Source of the DNA: a virus
Length of the DNA stretch: 27,349 bases
Virus record (IMG/VR): IMGVR_UViG_3300024261_002505
Span: 1 to 27,349 of that record
Strand: one strand, 5' to 3'
The position numbers and the translations under genes are program-made. The notes below the pieces were generated by a model, which worked only from the letters and a program-made list of their open reading frames with translations, did not search any database and was not told the origin of the DNA. Below are positions 1-6,319 of this stretch, in pieces (position 1 is the first letter of the stretch; every line of letters starts with the position of its first letter).

Positions 1-642
1 AATGTCGACTGGTCCTGCTGTTGCCGCCATAGTAAGACTAGCTGCGGCTGTTAGATTTGTATTACCGCCGGCTGAATCAATAGATATACCACCAGTTGAA
101 TCAATTTGAACGCCTGTTGCGTCAACATCTAATAATGCTGAGTTAACATCTACCGTTTGTCCGGTACCATTCATTGTTAATGTACCACCGGTTGATGTTA
201 CGGTAACACCTGCGGCACCTTCAACGGTAAGAGCACCAGCTGATGTTGTAAAACTTGAAGCAGCAGCAGCGGCGAGGCTGATTGCACCTGCAGATGAGTC
301 AACAGTAACTGCACCTGAGACATCAACATCAAATGTTGCGCCTGCTTTTTGTTGGAAGTCGCCTTGTAGTAAAGCACCTGCTTGTGGGCGGGAGCCTGAC
401 ATAAGAGCGTCTAAATGTGTGTGTAATTCAGCGTGGTTACGCTGTACGCCACCAACGGCTGTTGCGTCGTCATACCAGTTAGATTCACCGGCAAGATTTT
501 TAATGATTGAACGCAAGTTGTTCAAATCATCATTAAGAGTACGCAATCCTGAAGTTGCTTCCATTGAAGAACCAGCTGTTGCAGAATCGCTAAATGTGTT
601 AGAACCTGAGATTTGCTCGGTTCTTACATATGTCTTTGGCAT
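1..642 (-). CDS. Fibre-like virion structural protein (3' part outside window)
   Basis: An open frame of 214 codons runs from an ATG at 642 to the left edge with no stop, so the C-terminus is missing. The start is fixed by a strong AGGAGG eight bases upstream. The first ~100 residues look like a folded head domain (it begins MPKTYVRTEQISGSNTFSDS). After that the chain becomes Gly/Ala/Ser/Thr/Val/Asp-rich with short repeating beta-type phrases such as GALTVEGAAGVTVTSTGG and GGISIDSAGGNTNLT. This composition is typical of trimeric tail-fibre or beta-helical phage structural proteins, so a tail-fibre or appendage role is inferred; no named family was recognised. Its codons are less AT-rich than those of its neighbours, partly because of the Ala/Gly content. 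It is the only gene here with a near-perfect Shine-Dalgarno, fitting high expression of a virion protein. Confidence 0.7.
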   Translation of the reverse strand, partial: MPKTYVRTEQISGSNTFSDSATAGSSMEATSGLRTLNDDLNNLRSIIKNLAGESNWYDDATAVGGVQRNHAELHTHLDALMSGSRPQAGALLQGDFQQKAGATFDVDVSGAVTVDSSAGAISLAAAAASSFTTSAGALTVEGAAGVTVTSTGGTLTMNGTGQTVDVNSALLDVDATGVQIDSTGGISIDSAGGNTNLTAAASLTMAATAGPVDI

Positions 643-648
643 ATGTTT

Positions 649-654
649 TCCTCC
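649..654 (-). promoter_or_regulatory. Strong ribosome binding site AGGAGG for the fibre-like gene
   Basis: The minus strand reads AAAAAGGAGGAAAACAT directly before the ATG at 642. Most other genes in the window have weak or no SD sequence, so this one stands out and fixes the start. Confidence 0.75.
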
Positions 655-674
655 TTTTTAAGTGTTTAAAAATT

Positions 675-698
675 AGGCTCGCGATAGATCACAAGCCT
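675..698 (-). terminator. Rho-independent terminator after the nucleotidyltransferase gene
   Basis: On the minus strand an 11-bp stem (AGGCTTGTGAT / ATCGCGAGCCT, two-base loop) is followed by AATTTTTAA. Two of the pairs are G-U wobbles that form only in the minus-strand RNA; in plus-strand RNA they become C-A mismatches. The hairpin is therefore directional. It lies between the stop of the 744-1337 gene and the strong RBS of the fibre-like gene, so it would insulate one from the other. Confidence 0.6.
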
Positions 699-743
699 TA
701 TACATAAATATTTCGTAAATAAATAAAATAAAGGAAATAAACG

Positions 744-1337
744 TTAATAAATCATATTTACGTACTTTTTGAACATCTGTTCTGTTACGATTGGTGTACG
801 TAATATATTCCAAATTGCAAGTTTTTTATCTTTTGATATAGGAGGAAGATATTGTAAAAAATTTTCTTTTTCATCATTTGCAAGAAACTGTCTCATGGCT
901 GTACCAGATATATCGACACCGCCTTCTCGAGATACATCTTGTAACTTAATTTGCTTATTCCGTAATAATAATGGTACCGAATTATTAAGTGCATTAGTTG
1001 AAAAATTGCGTTCTAAATCAACAGGATCTGAGTATATAGCATATGCGTTTTCTGGAGCGTTTTTATCTTCTTCTGATTCAAGAAATGTATATACATTTCC
1101 AATAGGTGATCCACCAAAATTTGCATTAACATTTGGCGGAAGTGCTGGTACAAGATATGAATTCCAAATTTCTTCCATATCTACTCCGTATATTGGTATT
1201 TCACCAGAACGAGTTCTGTTTGACGTTGAAACAAATAACTCGACTTCATCATTTTCAGAAGCTGCTTTTGTTATTAGGCTCCAATGTCCTAAATGTGCCG
1301 GTTTGGCACTCATTGCAATTAAACCAATTTTTTTCAT
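744..1337 (-). CDS. HxGH-type nucleotidyltransferase (cytidylyltransferase-like superfamily)
   Basis: This 197-residue protein starts MKKIGLIAMSAKPAHLGH, with HLGH at residues 15-18, the HxGH nucleotide-binding signature of the CTP_transf_like fold. A later ISGTAMRQ (about residues 143-150) matches the ISSTxxR signature. Both motifs place it with NMN adenylyltransferase, pantetheine-phosphate adenylyltransferase and related enzymes, which transfer an NMP from an NTP to a small molecule. NAD-pathway adenylyltransferases are known in T4-like phages such as KVP40, so NMNAT activity is a reasonable guess, but the substrate cannot be read from the sequence. A TATAAT lies 14 bases upstream of the start, in the short region shared with the divergent gene at 1386. 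A directional terminator follows it. Confidence 0.75.
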   Translation of the reverse strand: MKKIGLIAMSAKPAHLGHWSLITKAASENDEVELFVSTSNRTRSGEIPIYGVDMEEIWNSYLVPALPPNVNANFGGSPIGNVYTFLESEEDKNAPENAYAIYSDPVDLERNFSTNALNNSVPLLLRNKQIKLQDVSREGGVDISGTAMRQFLANDEKENFLQYLPPISKDKKLAIWNILRTPIVTEQMFKKYVNMIY

Positions 1338-1385
1338 TTTATTAGGTATATATTATAATTATTATATATTAAATAGGAATTATCA
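1338..1385. promoter_or_regulatory. Divergent promoter region with TATAAT on both strands
   Basis: This 48-base, almost purely A/T spacer separates the minus gene starting at 1337 from the plus gene starting at 1386. TATAAT occurs on the plus strand at 1354-1359 and on the minus strand at 1357-1352. Neither has a recognisable -35 box. The plus-side copy is followed by a weak AGGAAT ribosome site. These copies belong to the TTATAAT motif group seen before several other starts in the window. Confidence 0.5.
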
Positions 1386-2327
1386 ATGAAAAAAACAAAA
1401 AAAACATTGGCAAACAACGAAAAAATTAAACTCTATACAGAAAGTAGCTGGGGTTGGGGCAAAGCCGATGTTGGTTCATTATATTCTACTTTTATACAAC
1501 CATTTACAGATGTTGCACAAACTGCAGTTGCGGCAGGACTTGAAGTAGGCAATCAAGCTTATGGATTGTTTAAAACAATGTTAGGCGGTGTACTAGCCAG
1601 CGTAATACCATTTATTGACGTTGAATACGAAGAAATTCACAGAGAAACTCAAGCGCGCACAGATTCAATAAAAAGCAAATTTAAAGATGTTTTTGACAGA
1701 ACAGATAATGTTTTGAAAGACAATCATTTTAAAACATTGTTATTCCTAGTAAATCCAGGTGCAGCAATCGTTTCGTCATCAGAAAAAATTGCTACAAAAG
1801 CAAAAAAAGCAATAGAAAAAGCGCCTGGTGTTGCCACAGACTCAATTAAGGCAACTTGGGATACTGCAAAAAAAGCTCATAAACAAAGCCTTGATGCATT
1901 AGCAGGAAAATTTTTAAGTGAAAACCAAAGACTTAACGAAGACACAGATAGTGAAAAGTTTATTAAAAATATAAATGACAGTAAGTTAGCAGATGAAATG
2001 AAAAAAGAAGCTATTGAAATAATCAAAACTAGGTTAAAAGGATATTTTAACACTGTTGATAAAATCGATAATGCTAAAAATGTTGATGAACTTCAAAAAA
2101 TATTAAAATTTAATAAAAAAGTCTTAATACAACACGATGATATAAAATCACAAGAAGATAAAGAAGAAATTGAGATTCAAGTTATTGATGACGCAACTGA
2201 ACAAGTTAAAAACAGTATATTGGGTGCATTAGAGAATGAAAAAAAATCTTTTTCTAACGCTGGTTTTGATGTATCTGAAATAATTAAACTTTATGATCAA
2301 GCAATAAATACCGTAAAAAGTATTTAA
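1386..2327 (+). CDS. Hypothetical protein, possibly virion-associated
   Basis: This 313-residue protein matches no family I can name. It has a Lys-rich start, then a TESSWGWGKADVGS segment (about residues 19-32), then a helical, Ala/Val/Gly-rich stretch (roughly residues 40-77) that could associate with membrane. The rest is Lys/Glu-rich, probably coiled helix, with another hydrophobic patch at LLFLVNPGAAIV. It opens a plus-strand run of four unassigned genes (1386-3289) next to a structural gene, so a virion or internal-head role is possible but only by position. The start is supported by AGGAAT upstream and by the divergent promoter. Confidence 0.65.
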   Translation: MKKTKKTLANNEKIKLYTESSWGWGKADVGSLYSTFIQPFTDVAQTAVAAGLEVGNQAYGLFKTMLGGVLASVIPFIDVEYEEIHRETQARTDSIKSKFKDVFDRTDNVLKDNHFKTLLFLVNPGAAIVSSSEKIATKAKKAIEKAPGVATDSIKATWDTAKKAHKQSLDALAGKFLSENQRLNEDTDSEKFIKNINDSKLADEMKKEAIEIIKTRLKGYFNTVDKIDNAKNVDELQKILKFNKKVLIQHDDIKSQEDKEEIEIQVIDDATEQVKNSILGALENEKKSFSNAGFDVSEIIKLYDQAINTVKSI

Positions 2328-2341
2328 TTTTTTAAAACGTT

Positions 2342-2352
2342 TTTATAATATG
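2342..2352 (+). promoter_or_regulatory. TTATAAT promoter motif close to the start codon
   Basis: TTTATAATATG lies with its TATAAT at 2344-2349, only seven bases before the ATG at 2357. If it acts as a -10 element, transcription would begin about at the start codon. There is no SD sequence in the remaining space. Confidence 0.45.
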
Positions 2353-2356
2353 TTAT

Positions 2357-2662
2357 ATGAAGAACGCAAATAGCGACAATATAGCACTGAACCTAAGTGA
2401 AAAAGAGCTAACACATATTAGAGATCTATTTAGCGTATTATTACCTCAAGAGTTTAAGATAACGCTAAGCGAATCACTTGCAATTACAAGCAACAATCAA
2501 AAAACTGAAAATGTTTTATGGAAAAAAATATACAATTTATGTAAAACAAATAATATTCCTACTGATAAAGATGCTAGTGATTTTGCAATATTGCCGTTAT
2601 CACAGCCTGAGCTAGGTATACAACAGGTTATATTGGAAATTGAAAAAAATGAAACTACATAA
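2357..2662 (+). CDS. Hypothetical protein (101 aa)
   Basis: A short acidic-to-neutral protein with no recognised domain. Residues 13-50 look helical (LSEKELTHIRDLFSVLLPQEF). It has no SD, but a TTATAAT motif sits seven bases before the ATG. The gene ends inside the start of the next small gene, overlapping it by 14 bases, which suggests translational coupling. Confidence 0.6.
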   Translation: MKNANSDNIALNLSEKELTHIRDLFSVLLPQEFKITLSESLAITSNNQKTENVLWKKIYNLCKTNNIPTDKDASDFAILPLSQPELGIQQVILEIEKNETT

Positions 2663-2807
2663 CTCAACAATTGAAAAATTAGTAAACGTATATGATTTAT
2701 GGGGCGGTCATAAAGAAAACAAAAAGCTCAAACAAGCATTATCTGAATTAAAATTTCACGTACATCTTGATGAAAATTCAAAACAAGTGTTTCTTGTACT
2801 AAAATAA
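2649..2807 (+). CDS. Small hypothetical protein (52 aa)
   Basis: A 52-codon frame beginning MKLHNSTIEKLVNVYDLWGG and ending FLVLK. The ATG lies within the last codons of the preceding gene (14-base overlap), and the stop is eight bases before the next gene, which is the tight packing expected of a real phage gene. The upstream run GAAATTGAAAAAA has no clear SD, so expression probably depends on coupling. Function unknown. Confidence 0.55.
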   Translation: MKLHNSTIEKLVNVYDLWGGHKENKKLKQALSELKFHVHLDENSKQVFLVLK

Positions 2808-2815
2808 TAGACATT

Positions 2816-3289
2816 ATGAAAAATCAAAATTACAATATTGGACAAATTTTATTTATTTTATCACAAAAATATAACAAAGTCATACCAGTAAAAGTAACAG
2901 AACATATTATATCAAAAACTGCTGAAGGTGAAAAATCAAAATATATTGTAACACCATATTTTAATAAAAATAAAAAATATAATCTTGATCAATTATCAGG
3001 CACAGTTATGTTTAATACGCAAGACGTCTACAACTATATGTTAAATAACGCGTCTAGTGCAATAAAAGGGATTATCGAAGAATCTGTAGAGAATGCAAAA
3101 TTACTAGGATATAATAATGATATAGAGTTATTAGATAAAAGTTCTGCAGACAGTGAGCCCGAAAGTGAAAGCAAAAAACAACCGGAAGAAAAAGAGCTTC
3201 CTGAATTAAATACGGATGCAAATCCTGAAAGTGTTTCTGAAACAATAACGCTTCCTGACGGAACTGTTGCAAAAGTTAATATAAAATAA
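2816..3289 (+). CDS. Hypothetical protein with acidic C-terminal tail (157 aa)
   Basis: The N-terminal ~100 residues (starting MKNQNYNIGQILFILSQKYN) look like a compact domain. They are followed by a Ser/Glu/Pro-rich, probably disordered linker (residues ~108-140) and a short beta-type tail (TITLPDGTVAKVNIK). No family was recognised; the layout of a small domain, acidic linker and terminal peptide would suit an adaptor or virion accessory protein, which is speculation. Its end overlaps the convergent protease gene by 14 bases. Confidence 0.65.
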   Translation: MKNQNYNIGQILFILSQKYNKVIPVKVTEHIISKTAEGEKSKYIVTPYFNKNKKYNLDQLSGTVMFNTQDVYNYMLNNASSAIKGIIEESVENAKLLGYNNDIELLDKSSADSEPESESKKQPEEKELPELNTDANPESVSETITLPDGTVAKVNIK

Positions 3290-4031
3290 ATTTTGTTTGT
3301 TTTAAGAAATTCATTATTTCATCACGATGAACAAAAAAAGGCGTATTACTTTCTATTACAAGAAAGGATGAAATACCTAGTAAATTTCCGTATTCATCAA
3401 ATACTCCGCCTCCTGAATTTCCTTTATATATTTTTGCGTCTAACTGTATAAGTTTTATGCTACGCATTGAGAAGAAAGGCCTTATCGTTCTTATTGCTGC
3501 TACGAAACCATGAGAATATGAATAAGATAATCCTGATGTGTGTCCTATAACATGAACTTTATTTCCTTGTCTTATTGATGTATTATATAGACTAGCATTA
3601 TAATGAAAAGGTATATTATCTTGCACTTCTAGTAATGCAAGATCCGAATTAATATCGATATCAGCAACTTTTGCGACCTTTGGGTTTACAAATTGTATTT
3701 TTAATGAACCTGCAGAATACGCATCAAGAGCTGTTGCATAGTTTATATCAATTTTTCCTTCAGATATTGCATGTTCAACACAGTGATATGCGGTCAAGAA
3801 ATATCGTTTTGCTATCCAAACTCCAGAACAATATGGCATGTAATATTCGTTAACTTCATCTTTTTTTAATAATGCAACTGTTACATAATTGAAATAATTT
3901 AGATTTTTTTTATAATTGTAAGCTTTATGTTCTTTTCCTGATAGCATAGGAGATAATACAACAATAAGTGGTAAAGCTAGTAAAAGTATGGTGTACGAAA
4001 GCAACGATTTTATATTAATATTTTTATTCAT
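3276..4031 (-). CDS. Membrane-anchored trypsin/HtrA-like serine protease
   Basis: This 251-residue protein is a chymotrypsin-fold serine endopeptidase with a complete triad: His83 in the TAYHC box, Asp130 in INSDLALLEV and Ser206 in GNSGGG. An N-terminal hydrophobic segment (about residues 10-28) after a Lys/Asn start is a signal anchor, so the catalytic domain should face the periplasm or cell exterior. I chose the ATG at 4031 over the ATG eight codons upstream because the TTATAAT promoter motif lies inside that upstream stretch. There is no PDZ domain, unlike DegP, and the length fits a single protease domain. It is divergent from groEL, sharing ~60 bases. Possible roles are envelope protein processing, lysis or release, or superinfection control; none is shown by the sequence. 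Confidence 0.8.
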   Translation of the reverse strand: MNKNINIKSLLSYTILLLALPLIVVLSPMLSGKEHKAYNYKKNLNYFNYVTVALLKKDEVNEYYMPYCSGVWIAKRYFLTAYHCVEHAISEGKIDINYATALDAYSAGSLKIQFVNPKVAKVADIDINSDLALLEVQDNIPFHYNASLYNTSIRQGNKVHVIGHTSGLSYSYSHGFVAAIRTIRPFFSMRSIKLIQLDAKIYKGNSGGGVFDEYGNLLGISSFLVIESNTPFFVHRDEIMNFLKQTKFILY

Positions 4032-4040
4032 TTTACTTAA

Positions 4041-4052
4041 AATATTATAAAA
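4041..4052 (-). promoter_or_regulatory. TTATAAT promoter motif for the serine protease
   Basis: On the minus strand GTTTTATAATATTTT precedes the protease ATG at 4031, with TATAAT at 4049-4044 and a 12-base gap. The same A/T block reads TATAAAACAATAT on the plus strand (from 4046), a weaker candidate for the divergent groEL gene. Confidence 0.45.
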
Positions 4053-4091
4053 CAATATAGAACCAAATGTTTATCAAGGAAAAAGCAAGTT

Positions 4092-5681
4092 ATGGAAAAC
4101 AGTGATTTATCAGATAGTGTTATTTTTAATGATGAAGCAAGAACAAAGATATTTAATGGAATAAAAATTGTGTACGATGCCGTATCGTCAACATTAGGCC
4201 CTAAGGGTAAAAACGTTATAATTGAAAAACCTGGTTCATTACCTCTTATTACAAAAGACGGTGTTACAGTAGCAAAAAGTATTAAATTAAAAAACAAGCC
4301 AATGTCTCTTGGCGCAGAATTAATAAAAGAGGCTGCAAATCAAACAAACGAAGAAGCTGGTGATGGTACAACAACCGCTACTGTATTAACATATTCTATG
4401 TGCTTCGAAGCACTTAAATTATTATCGGTTGGGTATTCTCCAACATCACTAAAAAAAGGCATGGAAAGTTCCTTAGAGCATGTCAATAATATGCTAAGAA
4501 AGCAATCAATTGAAATAAACGATAAATCAGGAATGAAAAATGTTGCAACAATATCTGCAAATGGCGATGAAAACATTGGCTCGCTCATTGCTGACGCTGT
4601 CTCAAAAGTAGGAAAAAATGGAGTCGTAACAATAGAAGAAGCAAAAGGTTTAGCTACATCACTTAATATAATAGACGGACTTCAAATAGACAGGGGATAT
4701 TTGTCATCATATTTTGTAACACATGAAAACAAAATGTTATGTGAACTTGAAGATCCTTATGTTCTTGTTACAGATCAAAAAATTGAATCATTAAACGATG
4801 TTATAGGTATCCTAGAACAGATTCATAAAACAGGAAAATCATTATTAATCATAGCCGATGATATTAATGGTGATGCACTTCAAGGATTAGTTCTAAATAA
4901 GCTCAAGGCATCATTAAAAATATGCGCAATAAAAGCACCTTCATATGGTGAAAACAGAAAAGAGATATTAAAAGATATTGCGTCACTAGCAGGGACAGAC
5001 GCAATATTAAGAGAAACCGGCATTTCTTTGCAGAAATTAGGAATAAACGATCTTGGAAGATGCAAAAAAGTTATATCACATAAGTATTCAACAGTTCTTA
5101 TAGGAAAAGAATCAACAGGTGCAGTAAAAAGTAGAATATCACAAATTGAAGAGTATTTAGAAAACGTTTCATTATCTAGACAAGAAATAGATCATGCAAA
5201 AATGAGGCTAGCAAATCTTGCTAATGGTGCAGCAATTATAAAAGTAGGAGGTTCAACTGAATTAGAAATGCTTGAGCGTAAAGATCGAATAGAGGATGCA
5301 CTTAACGCAACAAAAGCAGCTGTTGACGAAGGCATTGTTCCAGGCTGTGGGTTAACATTGTATATGATAGGAAAAAGCCTTGAAAGCGTAAAAATTAATG
5401 ATGATTTAAAGCCTGGTATGCAAATTGTTATAAACGCATGTAAACAACCTTTTACAAAGATTATGACAAACTCTGGTAATTCGCCTGATGTCATAATTGA
5501 TACTATTTTACGAGAAGACGTAACAGGATATAACGTTAACACAGGAGAATATTGTAATATGATTAAACAAGGAATAATTGATCCTGTAAAAGTAACAAAA
5601 TGTGCATTTAAAAACGCGTTGTCAGTTGCTTCAATGTTTACGATGCTTGAATGCGCCGTGTTTGATAATACAAATGAATAA
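4092..5681 (+). CDS. groEL: Phage-encoded GroEL chaperonin (Cpn60)
   Basis: A 529-residue group I chaperonin aligning over its full length with bacterial GroEL (~548). Equatorial ATP-site signatures are intact: TLGPKGKN (34-41), KDGVTVAK with the Asp52 equivalent (Asp56), GDGTTTATVL with the Asp87 equivalent (Asp91), and the catalytic Asp398 equivalent in IEDALNATKAAVDEG (about 402). The intermediate and apical domains follow in normal order, including APSYGENRKE. The Gly-rich loop reads PGCG where GroEL has GGG, and the C-terminus lacks the GGM repeat tail. It presumably forms an ATP-driven folding ring, perhaps for the capsid protein. No GroES/gp31-type co-chaperonin is in the window, so host GroES or a phage gene elsewhere must serve. 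AAGGA upstream supports the start. An unknown gene and a degenerate paralogue follow. Confidence 0.93.
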   Translation: MENSDLSDSVIFNDEARTKIFNGIKIVYDAVSSTLGPKGKNVIIEKPGSLPLITKDGVTVAKSIKLKNKPMSLGAELIKEAANQTNEEAGDGTTTATVLTYSMCFEALKLLSVGYSPTSLKKGMESSLEHVNNMLRKQSIEINDKSGMKNVATISANGDENIGSLIADAVSKVGKNGVVTIEEAKGLATSLNIIDGLQIDRGYLSSYFVTHENKMLCELEDPYVLVTDQKIESLNDVIGILEQIHKTGKSLLIIADDINGDALQGLVLNKLKASLKICAIKAPSYGENRKEILKDIASLAGTDAILRETGISLQKLGINDLGRCKKVISHKYSTVLIGKESTGAVKSRISQIEEYLENVSLSRQEIDHAKMRLANLANGAAIIKVGGSTELEMLERKDRIEDALNATKAAVDEGIVPGCGLTLYMIGKSLESVKINDDLKPGMQIVINACKQPFTKIMTNSGNSPDVIIDTILREDVTGYNVNTGEYCNMIKQGIIDPVKVTKCAFKNALSVASMFTMLECAVFDNTNE

Positions 5682-6300
5682 AGACGAAAAAAACAATAAT
5701 TTTAAATATCTTGATTATATCATTAACGCCCGTTATTCTGAAATAACTGAATATATAAGAAAACAACGAAAAAAGAAAACACCTCTTGATCCTGAAACAG
5801 ATGAAGAATTTCAAAAAAGAATGAGTTTTGATTATAGGGTTGGTGATTATGCATGGTACATACCGGAAAAAATAAGGAACGTTCACCCATTTATAGCCGT
5901 TAAATGCATAATTATTGATATACATAATGCTGATGGTAATTTTGAATATACTGTTGATGAACCTATACAACATACAATACCACAAGAAAAATTATATTAT
6001 GATTCAGTGCCATGTTTTGCAGAGCTTCAGCGTATTTTTTACAAAGAAATGTCTGAGTATGCAATGAAAGAAATTAAATCTTATAATCTAGATTATGAAA
6101 AATCATTAAACGATCCTATTGAAGAAATAAAAGAAGAACATTTTATATATGAGTATAATGACATAAAAACATGGCGTTATTATGCTAATAATCAAAAAGA
6201 ACCAAATAAAAACATTTTAACAGTCAAAAAAGAAAGATTGGCTGATTGGTACACAATTTGTGATTTTTTTGACTTTGACTTAGTTTATCCTGATAGCTAA
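5674..6300 (+). CDS. Unknown protein between two chaperonin genes (208 aa)
   Basis: The start at 5674 (MNKDEKNNN) is used because it overlaps the end of groEL by only eight bases (ATGAATAA), a typical coupled arrangement; a longer in-frame start inside groEL is less likely. The protein is rich in charged and aromatic residues. A segment at about 50-110 (YRVGDYAWYIPEKI, then DGNFEYTVDEP and IPQEKLYYD) looks like a small beta-barrel or SH3-like fold, followed by a helical, acidic C-terminal half. There is no Cys pattern, transmembrane segment or known motif. Its position suggests co-expression with GroEL, but no GroES mobile-loop pattern is visible. Confidence 0.7.
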   Translation: MNKDEKNNNFKYLDYIINARYSEITEYIRKQRKKKTPLDPETDEEFQKRMSFDYRVGDYAWYIPEKIRNVHPFIAVKCIIIDIHNADGNFEYTVDEPIQHTIPQEKLYYDSVPCFAELQRIFYKEMSEYAMKEIKSYNLDYEKSLNDPIEEIKEEHFIYEYNDIKTWRYYANNQKEPNKNILTVKKERLADWYTICDFFDFDLVYPDS

Positions 6301-6305
6301 AATTG

Positions 6306-6316
6306 TTTTATAATTT
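6306..6316 (+). promoter_or_regulatory. TTATAAT promoter motif for the degenerate GroEL gene
   Basis: GTTTTATAATTTATTATG: TATAAT at 6309-6314 with only five bases before the ATG at 6320. Transcription from it would give an essentially leaderless message. The second chaperonin-like gene may thus be expressed separately from groEL. Confidence 0.45.
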
Positions 6317-6319
6317 ATT

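Noticed and set aside
769-1389. 206-codon plus-strand open frame over the nucleotidyltransferase gene
   Set aside because: It is antisense to a frame with HxGH and ISGTxxR motifs, and its translation has no domain-like pattern.
4032-4055. Upstream ATG of the serine protease
   Set aside because: The added eight codons consist of the TTATAAT promoter motif; the Lys/Asn-rich start at 4031 suits a signal anchor.
5602-5673. Longer N-terminus for the gene between the chaperonins
   Set aside because: It would overlap groEL by 80 bases and encode a Cys/Leu-rich segment that is just groEL read out of frame; the ATG at 5674 gives a normal 8-base overlap.
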